Shown here piece by piece: positions 1-8,154 of a stretch of DNA of 64,000 nucleotides. The stretch's first letter is position 1. Every line of letters starts with the position of its first letter. Source of the stretch: Halieaceae bacterium. Lineage in GTDB: Bacteria; Pseudomonadota; Gammaproteobacteria; Pseudomonadales; Halieaceae. A program made the translations under genes and the position numbers. The stretch is from contig CABYND010000002.1 of the NCBI GenBank assembly GCA_902520195.1, positions 62,001 to 126,000 on the forward strand, given 5' to 3'. Under the pieces are notes generated by a model. The model saw only the letters and a program-made list of their open reading frames with translations, searched no databases and was not told where the DNA came from.

Positions 1-110
1 TTGAATCGTGGTCAACTGAAACTCTAATAAATAAGGAAGCAGATGCTGTTGGTTGTACCTTGTAATCGAAAAGCTGGGCGCCATCTTTTATGCTAGCACG
101 GTAGTTCTCT
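1..110. other. Region upstream of rsmA
   Basis: No complete gene is visible. An open frame entering from the left edge stops with TAA near position 27 and could be the tail of an upstream gene. In enterobacteria pdxA lies here, but the fragment is too short to identify. A TATGCT hexamer at 89-94 could be a -10 element for rsmA, but no -35 sits at normal spacing, so a promoter is only a possibility. Confidence 0.3.
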
Positions 111-905
111 GTGAGTAGAAACGCCCCAAGGCATCACCCTCGCAAGCGATTCGGCCAGAACTTTCTGCGCGATGAATCGACCATTGAAGCGATCGCGCGC
201 GCGATCGCGCCTGATGATTCTGACCATATCGTTGAGATCGGCCCTGGAGAGGGTGCCCTCACCCAAGCACTTATCAACGGTGAATGCCGGCTCGACGCTA
301 TAGAGCTCGACCGTGATCTCCGCACCCGCCTCTTGGCCGCGTTCAGCAAATATCCAGGATTTACGCTGCATGGCGCCGATGCGCTCGATTTTGATTTTGC
401 GTCATTGGCAACGGATGGCGCCCGCCTCCGGGTGGTGGGTAACCTGCCCTATAACATCTCAACGCCGCTGATTTTCAAGTTGCTGGAACAGGCACCGATC
501 ATCAAGGACATGCACTTTATGCTCCAACTGGAAGTCGTGGAGCGATTGGCGGCCTCACCCGGAAGCAAAGATTGGGGACGTCTGGGCGTGATGGCGCAGT
601 TCTGGTGTGAGGTAGAGTCACTTTTTGAGGTGCCTCCTGAGGCATTTTATCCACCGCCCAAAGTGCACTCAGCTGTGGTGCGACTCACGCCCCACCCCAG
701 GCCGGCGTACCCACTCGTCGATCCGACATCACTGGCGCGCGTCGTCGCGCAAGCTTTCTCACAGCGCCGCAAGACGCTGCGCAATAACTTCAAAGGCACG
801 ATGGAAGACAACGATTTCGGGGGACTCGCAATAGACCCCAGCGCGCGGGCTGAAACGCTCTCGATAGCAGACTTTGTCGCGATCGCAGCGCACCTGCACG
901 TCTGA
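111..905 (+). CDS. rsmA: 16S rRNA dimethyladenosine transferase RsmA (KsgA)
   Basis: This cytoplasmic enzyme uses SAM to dimethylate two adjacent adenosines near the 3' end of 16S rRNA during late 30S assembly. At 264 residues it has normal family length. The QNFL signature is at residues 16-19, the SAM-binding motif EIGPGEG at 42-48, and the catalytic NLPYN motif at 111-115. The C-terminal third carries the QAFSQRRKTLRNN segment typical of KsgA. The start is GTG, immediately followed by the conserved basic N-terminus. It heads a same-strand run with apaH and cca. In enterobacteria apaG lies between ksgA and apaH; here that interval is only 175 bp and holds no apaG. Confidence 0.97.
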   Translation: MSRNAPRHHPRKRFGQNFLRDESTIEAIARAIAPDDSDHIVEIGPGEGALTQALINGECRLDAIELDRDLRTRLLAAFSKYPGFTLHGADALDFDFASLATDGARLRVVGNLPYNISTPLIFKLLEQAPIIKDMHFMLQLEVVERLAASPGSKDWGRLGVMAQFWCEVESLFEVPPEAFYPPPKVHSAVVRLTPHPRPAYPLVDPTSLARVVAQAFSQRRKTLRNNFKGTMEDNDFGGLAIDPSARAETLSIADFVAIAAHLHV

Positions 906-1080
906 CAGCAGGACTAGAACCGTCACCAGCTGACGTGCCTTCGCGAAAAGCGTTGAGGGGGCGTAAAGACCCGGGCCGTGCGCCCTACCTCAGCCACTGC
1001 AAAATAAAAAGTCTTTATCCCAAAATTCATAGCTGCCTACACTGCACGCCTGACCAGATACGATCGTTTTATTTCGCACT

Positions 1081-1911
1081 ATGAGCACCTACGTTGTCGG
1101 CGATATACAGGGTTGTTTTGAGCCGTTCCAGTACTTGCTGGAGCGAGTGAAATTCAATCCTGATAAGGACCGCCTCTGGAGCGTGGGTGACTTGATCAAC
1201 CGGGGCCCCGGCAACATTGAAGTGCTGCGTTGGTTCTATGCCCACCGCGACAACGTCACCATGGTACTGGGCAATCACGACCTGCACTTAATGGCTGTCT
1301 CCTGTGGCGCCCGAAAACCGAGCCGCAAAGACAACCTCGAGGACATTCTTGATGCCCCCGATCGCGACCAGCTGATTGAGTGGCTCCACTTTCAGCCACT
1401 CGCCCACTTCGAGGACGGGGTGACGATGGTTCACGCGGGCATCCCGCCCATTTGGACCGTGCAAGACACACTAGATCGCGCCTGGGAGGTCGAAAACGCC
1501 TTGCAGGGCGCGCGGTGCGAGGAGTTCCTGACAGAAATGTATGGTAACGACCCCCACGTGTGGGACGACAGTCTGAGCGGCATGACGCGGCTGCGCGTGA
1601 TCACCAACTACCTCACCCGCATGCGCTACTGCACCCGCAAGGGCAAGCTCGATTTTGTCAGTAAAGGGCCACAGCCCATTCCCGACGCAGTGGCAGGCAA
1701 AAAAGTTGCGCCCTGGTTTAGCCATAAACGCCGCTTCACCAAAGGCCAGACCATTATCTTTGGGCACTGGGCATCGCTAGAGGGTATGACAGACGACCCC
1801 AAGGTGATTGGCTTAGATACCGGTTGTGTATGGGGTAATGCGCTAACCTTTTACGAGCTCGAGACGGGTAAAAGAGTCACCTGCGAGTGCGCAAAATCTG
1901 CCCATGTTTAG
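1081..1911 (+). CDS. apaH: Symmetrical bis(5'-nucleosyl)-tetraphosphatase ApaH
   Basis: This is a metallophosphatase that hydrolyses Ap4A to two ADP and, in E. coli, also removes Np4 caps from RNA. The 276-residue protein shows the phosphoesterase motifs in order: GDIQG at residues 7-11, GDLINRGP near 39-46, GNHDLHL near 64-70, then HAG and the distal GH pair. It starts at an ATG about 175 bp after rsmA. The gap contains no apaG or other gene. The rsmA-apaH link is conserved in Gammaproteobacteria, so function is assigned with high confidence. Confidence 0.97.
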   Translation: MSTYVVGDIQGCFEPFQYLLERVKFNPDKDRLWSVGDLINRGPGNIEVLRWFYAHRDNVTMVLGNHDLHLMAVSCGARKPSRKDNLEDILDAPDRDQLIEWLHFQPLAHFEDGVTMVHAGIPPIWTVQDTLDRAWEVENALQGARCEEFLTEMYGNDPHVWDDSLSGMTRLRVITNYLTRMRYCTRKGKLDFVSKGPQPIPDAVAGKKVAPWFSHKRRFTKGQTIIFGHWASLEGMTDDPKVIGLDTGCVWGNALTFYELETGKRVTCECAKSAHV

Positions 1912-2012
1912 TGTGCTGAAAAATATGCTGAAAGAAAAAGCACTTGAATCTTTTGGGCAAGGCCGATAGCCGCAGCTGGCGCGCTATCGAGCGAAAACAG
2001 TAGAGTCAGTCC

Positions 2013-3107
2013 ATGAATATTTTCCGCGTAGGCGGCGCCGTCCGCGACAGGCTACTGGGTTACCCACACCACGAAACCGACTGGGTGGTGGTGGGCAGCA
2101 CGCCCGAAGAAATGATCAAAAATGGCTTTACTCAGGTGGGTAGAGACTTCCCCGTATTCCTGCACCCCGAGTCCAAAGAGGAATATGCGCTGGCGCGCAC
2201 TGAACGCAAATCAGGGCCTGGCTATCATGGGTTCGTGGTGCACGCCGATCCCTCAGTCACGCTTGAGGAGGATCTTGAGCGTCGAGACCTGACCGTTAAC
2301 GCGATGGCCATGGATGAGTCTGGGTCAATCATTGATCCTTTTGGGGGGCAGGCTGATCTAGAGGGCAAAATCCTGCGGCACGTCTCGCCGCACTTTGTCG
2401 AGGACCCGCTGCGGGTATTGCGCGTGGCTCGATTTGCCGCACGCTACCATCACTTCGGTTTCACAGTCTCCGAAGAAACCATCGCGTTAATGACGGAGAT
2501 CGTAGATGTCGGCGAGCTGTCACACCTCTCTACCGAGCGAATCTGGGTCGAAACCGAGAAAGCTCTGGGCGAGCAGCACCCGGAAGTCTACTGGCAGGTA
2601 TTGGCGGACTGCGGTGCAATAAAGGTGCTCCTCCCGGAGCTCGTTGTGTCTCAAGGCATTTCTGCGTTGAGGCGAGCTGCACCACACACCGACCGCAACG
2701 ATTGCCGTTGGGCAGCACTGCTCGCCGACCTACCTGAGGCGCGGGCCGAAAACACCAGCAAGCGCTTCAAAGCCCCTAACACCTATACACTGCTAGCTGC
2801 GCGGGTCAGCGACGGGCGAAGCAAAGTTAAAACCGCGCTAAATGATGCCAACGAGTGCATGGCACTATTACAGGCACTAGACGCATTGCGCCGAGACGAA
2901 CCGTTTGAGGGCTTCTGCGAGACACTTGTGGCGCTGGAGCAAAGCACAGCCGATGCTAAAAACGCCATCTGTCTATTACGCAGCGCTCGCACCGCGGCGC
3001 AAAAAGTGAAAGCAGCGGACTTTGCAGATCAGGGTCTTGCAGGGCCTGAACTGGGGGTGGCTATTCGATCGGCACAAATTAAGCGCATTGCCAAACCATC
3101 CGACTAA
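2013..3107 (+). CDS. cca: CCA-adding tRNA nucleotidyltransferase, without a working HD domain
   Basis: The enzyme adds or repairs the CCA end of tRNAs. The class II nucleotidyltransferase head is clear: GGAVRD at residues 7-12 and a catalytic acidic pair at 21 and 23 (E-T-D, where E. coli has D-R-D). The RRDLTVNAMA and EDPLRVLRVARFAARY blocks follow. The protein has 364 residues against about 412 in E. coli. The region aligning with the E. coli HD phosphohydrolase domain is shortened, and the expected His-Asp pair reads Ala-Asp (LLADLPEA). The 2',3'-cyclic phosphodiesterase and phosphatase side activities are therefore probably lost, while CCA addition should remain. It faces folB across a 39-bp gap. 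Confidence 0.92.
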   Translation: MNIFRVGGAVRDRLLGYPHHETDWVVVGSTPEEMIKNGFTQVGRDFPVFLHPESKEEYALARTERKSGPGYHGFVVHADPSVTLEEDLERRDLTVNAMAMDESGSIIDPFGGQADLEGKILRHVSPHFVEDPLRVLRVARFAARYHHFGFTVSEETIALMTEIVDVGELSHLSTERIWVETEKALGEQHPEVYWQVLADCGAIKVLLPELVVSQGISALRRAAPHTDRNDCRWAALLADLPEARAENTSKRFKAPNTYTLLAARVSDGRSKVKTALNDANECMALLQALDALRRDEPFEGFCETLVALEQSTADAKNAICLLRSARTAAQKVKAADFADQGLAGPELGVAIRSAQIKRIAKPSD

Positions 3108-3146
3108 TCGCTGCAGCCAAGGCTGACACGTCGCTTTAGTCGGCAC

Positions 3147-3494
3147 TTATGGACGGTTAATAACTACGCCCACCCCCTCTGCTTCGGCCACCGCGCCAGG
3201 CTTAGTAATCGTCATGCGTAGGCTTTCAATCGAAAACTCCGCTAACACGATGGCTGCCAAGTGCTCTGCTAACGCCTCGAGTAACTGAAAACGCGATTCG
3301 TCGCACAAATCAATCACGCGCCGCGAAATCGCGGCATAATCCAGCGCGTACTCCAGGGCATCGGTTTGCGCCGCCCGCGTGAAATCAGCCTTCAGCTCAA
3401 GATCGATCACCAGTGTCTGGCGAATATCGCGCTCCCAGTCATAACAGCCGATCACGGAGGCTGCTTTGAGGCCTTTGATAAAAACGGTATCCAT
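3147..3494 (-). CDS. folB: Dihydroneopterin aldolase FolB
   Basis: This folate-pathway enzyme converts 7,8-dihydroneopterin to 6-hydroxymethyl-dihydropterin and glycolaldehyde. At 115 residues it is a normal single-domain member. The N-terminus MDTVFIKGLKAASVIGCYDWE carries the substrate-binding loop with the conserved Glu, and DYAAISRRV and LAEHLAAIVL match family blocks. The final segment ITKPGAVAEAEGVGVVI holds the conserved KPGA lysine. It starts only 2 bp after the tsaD stop on the same strand, so tsaD-folB is very likely one transcript. This order is common in gammaproteobacteria. Confidence 0.95.
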   Translation of the reverse strand: MDTVFIKGLKAASVIGCYDWERDIRQTLVIDLELKADFTRAAQTDALEYALDYAAISRRVIDLCDESRFQLLEALAEHLAAIVLAEFSIESLRMTITKPGAVAEAEGVGVVINRP

Positions 3495-3496
3495 CG

Positions 3497-4543
3497 CTAC
3501 GCCGCCTGCGGGGCAGTGAGTTCGGTCATGGGCCAGCGGGGCCGCACCTCAGCATCGGGCCCGTCACACTCACCCGCCGCCAATCGGAGCGCACCCGCGT
3601 AGGCAATCATTGCGCCATTGTCGGTGCAGAGCTTTGGCGCGGGATAAAACACCTCGCAGCGCTCCTTACCCAGCTTTTCCTCGAGCGCGGCGCGGAGTCG
3701 CACGTTGGCACTCACCCCTCCGGCCATCACCAGGCGCGTAAGGTTTTCCTGTTTGAGCGCTCGGCGACATTTGATGACCAGCGTGTCCACCACTGCGGCT
3801 TCAAAAGCACGTGCAATGTCGGCTTTGTCTTGCTCACTCACCTCGCCGTCGACTTCATGGGCCTGCACCGTCGTTAGCGTATGGGTCTTGAGGCCCGAGA
3901 AGCTAAAGTCCAGACCACCTTGCTTGACCATGGGCCTTGGGAACTCAAACCGATCGGGGTCGCCCTGCTCCGCAAACCTCGCCACGTGAGGCCCACCCGG
4001 GTAGGGAAGCCCCAGCATTTTGGCGGTCTTGTCGAAGGCCTCGCCCGCGGCATCATCAAGAGACTCACCCAGCAAAGCATACTGGCCAAGGCCATCTACC
4101 CGCACCAACTGAGTATGACCACCCGACACCAACAGCGCCACGAAGGGATATTCGGGGACCGCGCCCGCCCCGCGCTGCGCCAGCATGGGTGCCAGCAGAT
4201 GTCCCTCCATGTGATGCACCCCCAGGCTGGGCACACCGAGGCCGGCTGCAATAGCCCGTCCCAGCGTGGCACCCACCATCAGCGCGCCAACTAGGCCTGG
4301 ACCCGCGGTATACGCCACGCCCTCGATATCACCCCGAGCAATGTCGCCGTCGATCAGCACCTGATCAATCAGCGGCAGCGTCTTTCGCACATGGTCGCGG
4401 CTGGCCAGTTCGGGCACCACACCGCCATACTCGGCGTGAATATCGATCTGGGAATAGAGTGCGTCCGCCAGCAAGCCCCGTTCGGTGTCATACAGCGCCA
4501 CCCCGGTCTCATCACAGCTGGTTTCTATGCCCAATACCTTCAT
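3497..4543 (-). CDS. tsaD: tRNA N6-adenosine threonylcarbamoyltransferase TsaD
   Basis: TsaD transfers the threonylcarbamoyl group from threonylcarbamoyl-AMP to A37 of ANN-decoding tRNAs, with TsaB and TsaE. The 348-residue protein has the ASKHA ATPase fold. It begins [16 protein letters not shown] and carries the metal-binding HMEGH motif near residue 112 and LVSGGHTQL near 138. The nucleotide-binding [10 protein letters not shown] is near 272 and [12 protein letters not shown] near 306. It reads away from rpsU, the standard divergent arrangement in this class of bacteria. Confidence 0.97.
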   Translation of the reverse strand: MKVLGIETSCDETGVALYDTERGLLADALYSQIDIHAEYGGVVPELASRDHVRKTLPLIDQVLIDGDIARGDIEGVAYTAGPGLVGALMVGATLGRAIAAGLGVPSLGVHHMEGHLLAPMLAQRGAGAVPEYPFVALLVSGGHTQLVRVDGLGQYALLGESLDDAAGEAFDKTAKMLGLPYPGGPHVARFAEQGDPDRFEFPRPMVKQGGLDFSFSGLKTHTLTTVQAHEVDGEVSEQDKADIARAFEAAVVDTLVIKCRRALKQENLTRLVMAGGVSANVRLRAALEEKLGKERCEVFYPAPKLCTDNGAMIAYAGALRLAAGECDGPDAEVRPRWPMTELTAPQAA

Positions 4544-4651
4544 TGCTCTATCGCCTACCTGTATCGCCCGTCTGCTAGGAGCCTCAAATACGACAGGGCC
4601 TATCCGTACCTCTCATGACCTATCCACGATACAACCCAGTTCGATAGCGCA

Positions 4652-4930
4652 TCATGCTCGATTGACCAGCAGCTGAGAATCTTCATCAATGTACGAGCTG
4701 GCGTTGCCCAGGCAGCTTTCACATACCCCAAAAATCCAAGCTCGACTCAACCCGATACGCCTGCCACGCCGGTCTTGTATCGGGACAATGACCCGCTCGC
4801 GGGAGTAGTCATATGCTCGGCCCTTATGAGCCAACCAAGCCCTCTCGAGGACCGGAAGGAAGACAATCAATCGCTCTTTTGAGGCTAATCCTGAGGTGTA
4901 AAGCCCCAAAAAAAGGGCCAAAACTAACAT
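4652..4930 (-). CDS. Doubtful 92-residue ORF between tsaD and rpsU
   Basis: This open frame lies in the 487-bp interval between tsaD and rpsU. It starts with ATG, has a short hydrophobic N-terminus (LVLALFLGLYTSGLAS) that could be a signal peptide, and contains a basic middle (PIQDRRGRRIGLSRAW) and two cysteines (CESC). No Shine-Dalgarno sequence of note precedes the start, and I do not recognise the family. It could be a real small exported protein or a chance frame in GC-rich DNA. The rest of the interval holds only the rpsU promoter and leader. Confidence 0.22.
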   Translation of the reverse strand: MLVLALFLGLYTSGLASKERLIVFLPVLERAWLAHKGRAYDYSRERVIVPIQDRRGRRIGLSRAWIFGVCESCLGNASSYIDEDSQLLVNRA

Positions 4931-4941
4931 GTCCCAGCGCT

Positions 4942-4970
4942 TTGCAAAATCAGGGCTTCGCGCCTATACT
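4942..4970 (+). promoter_or_regulatory. Sigma-70 type promoter of rpsU
   Basis: TTGCAA at 4942-4947 and TATACT at 4965-4970 are separated by exactly 17 bp, close to the sigma-70 consensus. The rpsU start codon lies about 60 bp downstream. This would drive the rpsU-yqeY-dnaG cluster. Confidence 0.7.
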
Positions 4971-5030
4971 GCGCGCGCTCAAAACGCGTCCACGCCATTT
5001 TGCGCGGTTTTATTGCTATAGGACAGATGA

Positions 5031-5246
5031 ATGCCTTCTATTAAGGTTAAAGAAAACGAGCCCTTTGACGTCGCCTTGCGTCGCTTCAAGCGCTCCTGCG
5101 AGAAAGCCGGCCTCATCGCCGAGGTTCGCAAACGCGAGCACTACGAGAAGCCGACCACGATTCGCAAGCGCGCCGCGGCCGCCGCGGTCAAGCGCCACGC
5201 CAAAAAGGTGTCACGCGAGAACCGCAAGCGTCAGCGTCTCTATTAA
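5031..5246 (+). CDS. rpsU: 30S ribosomal protein bS21
   Basis: A small basic ribosomal subunit protein of 71 residues, the usual length, that sits near the anti-Shine-Dalgarno end of 16S rRNA. The N-terminus [19 protein letters not shown] and the [14 protein letters not shown] stretch are diagnostic. It opens the macromolecular-synthesis cluster (rpsU, yqeY, dnaG, then rpoD), so ribosome, primase and sigma factor supply are linked. The ATG follows a good promoter with an ~60-nt leader. A GGACAG element about 10 nt upstream may serve as ribosome binding site. Confidence 0.98.
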   Translation: MPSIKVKENEPFDVALRRFKRSCEKAGLIAEVRKREHYEKPTTIRKRAAAAAVKRHAKKVSRENRKRQRLY

Positions 5247-5288
5247 TCTTGCGGGCGCCTCACCACACTGCCCGCCCCTCCGCTCCCC

Positions 5289-5750
5289 ATGAGTGAGACC
5301 CTTTCCCTCGTCGAACAAGTCAAAGCAGCCATGAAAGCTGCAATGAAAGCTCGCGAAAAAGAAAGCCTTTCTACCATCCGCTTAATTCAGGCGGAGTTTA
5401 AACGTGTCGAAGTCGACGAGCGCATCGAGATCGACGACGCCCGCGCGCTGGCGATTATGGATAAAATGGTTAAGCAGCGCCGCGACTCTTCCGCGCAATA
5501 TCGCGACGCGGATCGCCCAGAGCTGGCTGATGTGGAAGATGCCGAGATTGCGATCATCCAAACCTTCCTGCCTGCTCAGCTCTCCACTGAAGAAATCGAC
5601 GCCCTCATTGACGAGGCGCTCGCGGGTATCGATGCGGAAGGCATGGCCGCCATGGGCCCCTTGATGGGCAAGCTCAAGCCCCAGCTTCAAGGCCGCGCAG
5701 ACATGGGCGAAGTCTCCCAACGCGTCAAGGCCAAACTCGGCGCCCGATAG
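5289..5750 (+). CDS. yqeY: GatB/YqeY domain protein
   Basis: A 153-residue protein of the YqeY family, which shares its C-terminal tRNA-binding helical domain with GatB. The function of the stand-alone protein is not settled; a role with tRNA or amidotransferase is usually suggested. Recognisable are the N-terminal LVEQVKAAMKAAMKAREKE helix, the MVKQRRDSSAQYRDADRPELAD block and the C-terminal MGPLMGKLKPQLQGRADM segment. It sits 42 bp after rpsU on the same strand, a frequent arrangement (rpsU-yqeY-dnaG). Confidence 0.93.
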   Translation: MSETLSLVEQVKAAMKAAMKAREKESLSTIRLIQAEFKRVEVDERIEIDDARALAIMDKMVKQRRDSSAQYRDADRPELADVEDAEIAIIQTFLPAQLSTEEIDALIDEALAGIDAEGMAAMGPLMGKLKPQLQGRADMGEVSQRVKAKLGAR

Positions 5751-5908
5751 GCTGCTCGCGAGGCCAACGCTGGAGGCACGAATCTTAGAGCGCTTGCCCT
5801 CCCCCAGTGAGCGGGTCACACTGACCCGTCCAAGCACTGCACCAACCGATTAACCGAACGAGCTGCCAACGGCACTGCTCGTGAACGAGCGACTCCAACG
5901 ACCAGACC

Positions 5909-7765
5909 GTGGCAAGACTCCCGCAAGCTTTTCTCGATGATCTACTGGATCGCCTCGATATCTTTGAGGTTATAGATCGCCGCGTAAAGCTGAAGAAGGC
6001 TGGCAAAAACTACAGCGCCTGCTGCCCGTTCCACGACGAGAAAACCCCCTCTTTCTCGGTGAATCCGGAGCGCCAGTTCTACTACTGCTTTGGCTGTGGC
6101 GCCGGAGGCAATGCCATCGGGTTCGTGATGGACTACGAGCGGCTAGATTTTCGGGAGGCCGTGGAAGGTCTGGCGCAAACCGTTGGCCTAGAAGTGCCCA
6201 AAGACGATCCCCGCGGCGGCCGTGAGCCGCCGAAGGATCAAAACAAGCCGCTCTATGAGGCGCTAGAGCGCGCTAGCAAGTTCTATGAGCACGCGCTTCG
6301 GCAACACGGCGAACGCCACAAGGTCGTGAACTACCTCAAGGGCCGGGGTCTGACTGGCGAGATCGCCCGGGATTTTCGCATCGGCTTTGCGCCGGCGGGC
6401 TGGGACAACCTGATGCAGGCCAACGGTAAAGATGAGGCTTCGCAGGATCTGCTCATGCGTTCGGGCATGCTGGTGAAAAACGACAAGGGCCGCACCTATG
6501 ATCGTTTTCGCGGGCGAGTCATGTTCCCCATACAAGACCAGCGCGGCCGGGTGATCGCCTTTGGCGGCCGGGTGCTGGGTGACGATAAGCCCAAGTACCT
6601 GAACTCCCCCGAAACCCCGGTCTTTCAGAAATCCCGAGAACTCTATGGGCTCTGGCAGGCGCGCAAACATCCGCGTCGGATCGAGCGCATTGTGGTGGTG
6701 GAGGGGTATATGGATGTGATCGCGCTGGCTCAGCACGGCATCCCCTACGCCGTCGCCACGCTGGGCACCTCTACCAGCGAGACCCACCTAGAGCGGCTGT
6801 TTCGCATCGTGCCTGAGGTGGTGTTTTGTTTTGACGGGGACGATGCCGGTCGCAAAGCGGCGCTTAGGGGCCTCGAGGCCACCCTGCCCGCCATGCAGGA
6901 TGGGCGCCAGGCCAAGTTTTTGTTTTTACCCGAGGGCGAGGACCCCGACACACTGGTGCGTGCCAAGGGCAAAGCCTATCTCGAAAACCTCTTTGATCAC
7001 GCCGATCCGCTGGAGACGTTTTTGTTTGAACACCTGGCGGAGGGGCTTGATCTCGAGAGCATGGACGGCCGGGCGCGTTTTTCAAAACTCGCAGTGCCGC
7101 ACCTGCATCGATTGCCTGAGGGCGTTTTCAAAACGCTGATGTATCAGGCGCTGGCGGAAAAAACCGGCATCGACGTCGACAGTCTCAAGAGATTACAGCC
7201 GCCTCCAGCACCTCGCCCAGAACCCGGTGAGGCACCTGCACCAATTCTCGACGGGCCGCCGCCCACCGACCCGGAGGAGCCACCCCCAGAAAACGTCATG
7301 CCCATTGAAGAGCCCATGGTGAAGAGCCTCTCACCGAGCTCTCTGAATCCCATTCACCGACTGCTCGGGCTGCTTGTACTGAAGCCCGCAATGGTAGGGC
7401 ATGTCCCCGATGCATTGCTGGTCACAGAAGGAAGCCGCGATGCGGTGCTGCTATCCGAGGTGGTGGCCCATATCCGCAAATACCCCGAGGTCACGACGGC
7501 CGCACTGCTGGGATTCTGGTTTGGCACGCCCGAAGGGGATTTCCTCAATGCCCTAGCGGGCCGGGAAACCGTGGAAGAAGACGCGGACCTAGAGGCCCTG
7601 TGCACCGCCTTGGTGGAAAAACTCAGCCGCCACCCCGCGCTGGATGCCGCGCGGCAACAGTTCGAGACACTTAAGCAAAAACCCTACGGCGAACTGACTG
7701 GCGAAGAAAAACAACAGCTTCTTGCCCTCACGCAGGAAATCCGGGCGCTGTCTGGCCGGGCCTAG
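5909..7765 (+). CDS. dnaG: DNA primase DnaG
   Basis: The primase makes RNA primers at the replication fork and acts with the DnaB helicase. The 618-residue protein has the N-terminal zinc-binding domain with ligands C39, H42, C60 and C63. The RNA polymerase core with TOPRIM motifs follows (EGYMD near residue 270, DGDDAGRKAA near 310). A proline-rich linker near 430-470 leads to the C-terminal helicase-binding domain. The start is GTG; the domain begins at once (ARLPQAFLDDLLDRLDI), which supports it. The 158-bp gap before it has no gene. Confidence 0.97.
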   Translation: MARLPQAFLDDLLDRLDIFEVIDRRVKLKKAGKNYSACCPFHDEKTPSFSVNPERQFYYCFGCGAGGNAIGFVMDYERLDFREAVEGLAQTVGLEVPKDDPRGGREPPKDQNKPLYEALERASKFYEHALRQHGERHKVVNYLKGRGLTGEIARDFRIGFAPAGWDNLMQANGKDEASQDLLMRSGMLVKNDKGRTYDRFRGRVMFPIQDQRGRVIAFGGRVLGDDKPKYLNSPETPVFQKSRELYGLWQARKHPRRIERIVVVEGYMDVIALAQHGIPYAVATLGTSTSETHLERLFRIVPEVVFCFDGDDAGRKAALRGLEATLPAMQDGRQAKFLFLPEGEDPDTLVRAKGKAYLENLFDHADPLETFLFEHLAEGLDLESMDGRARFSKLAVPHLHRLPEGVFKTLMYQALAEKTGIDVDSLKRLQPPPAPRPEPGEAPAPILDGPPPTDPEEPPPENVMPIEEPMVKSLSPSSLNPIHRLLGLLVLKPAMVGHVPDALLVTEGSRDAVLLSEVVAHIRKYPEVTTAALLGFWFGTPEGDFLNALAGRETVEEDADLEALCTALVEKLSRHPALDAARQQFETLKQKPYGELTGEEKQQLLALTQEIRALSGRA

Positions 7766-8086
7766 CCAACCCGAGCCTCTCATCAGCATGCAGTAGCCGT
7801 GGCGCCTGCCATCATTATCGAGTCCGCGCCAAAGTAACGGCGCCCTAAGAGGCCTGAACTCGCCTCCATTGGCATTTGCAGACAAAGCGCTTGAACCCAA
7901 ACCAAGCGGCGGCGCCACCAGCAGCATCCTTACCAAAGCAGGGCTTGAACTCAACTGAGATGGAGCAGCCGCCTCGCTGGTACCTCACAATGACAGCTGG
8001 GCTAAACGCGGGATAACCAGCGGTTTTCATTATAAAACCGCCCAAAATCACGACTGGTTGAAGGTAGCATTTTCCCGCCAATCCCA
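7766..8086. other. dnaG-rpoD intergenic region with a perfect hairpin
   Basis: No convincing gene lies in this stretch. A perfect 8-bp inverted repeat, GCGGTTTT (8020-8027) and AAAACCGC (8034-8041) around a 6-nt loop, lies 45 bp before the proposed rpoD -35. Neither strand has a following T-run, so it is not a standard terminator. It could be an operator or an RNA structure in a read-through transcript. Confidence 0.35.
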
Positions 8087-8116
8087 TTGGTGCTAGGAAG
8101 GCTAAGCCGTTATACT
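8087..8116 (+). promoter_or_regulatory. Probable rpoD promoter
   Basis: TTGGTG at 8087-8092 and TATACT at 8111-8116 are separated by 18 bp, and the rpoD ATG lies about 40 bp downstream. The -10 is identical to the one before rpsU; the -35 is weak. An rpoD-proximal promoter within this operon is normal in gammaproteobacteria. Confidence 0.5.
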
Positions 8117-8154
8117 CGCCGGCCGTTTTTGTGCCACACCGCCGCAGGCTTCGT

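Noticed and set aside
7845-8087. 80-codon minus-strand frame between dnaG and rpoD
   Set aside because: No ribosome binding site, no family resemblance, and its start overlaps the proposed rpoD promoter.
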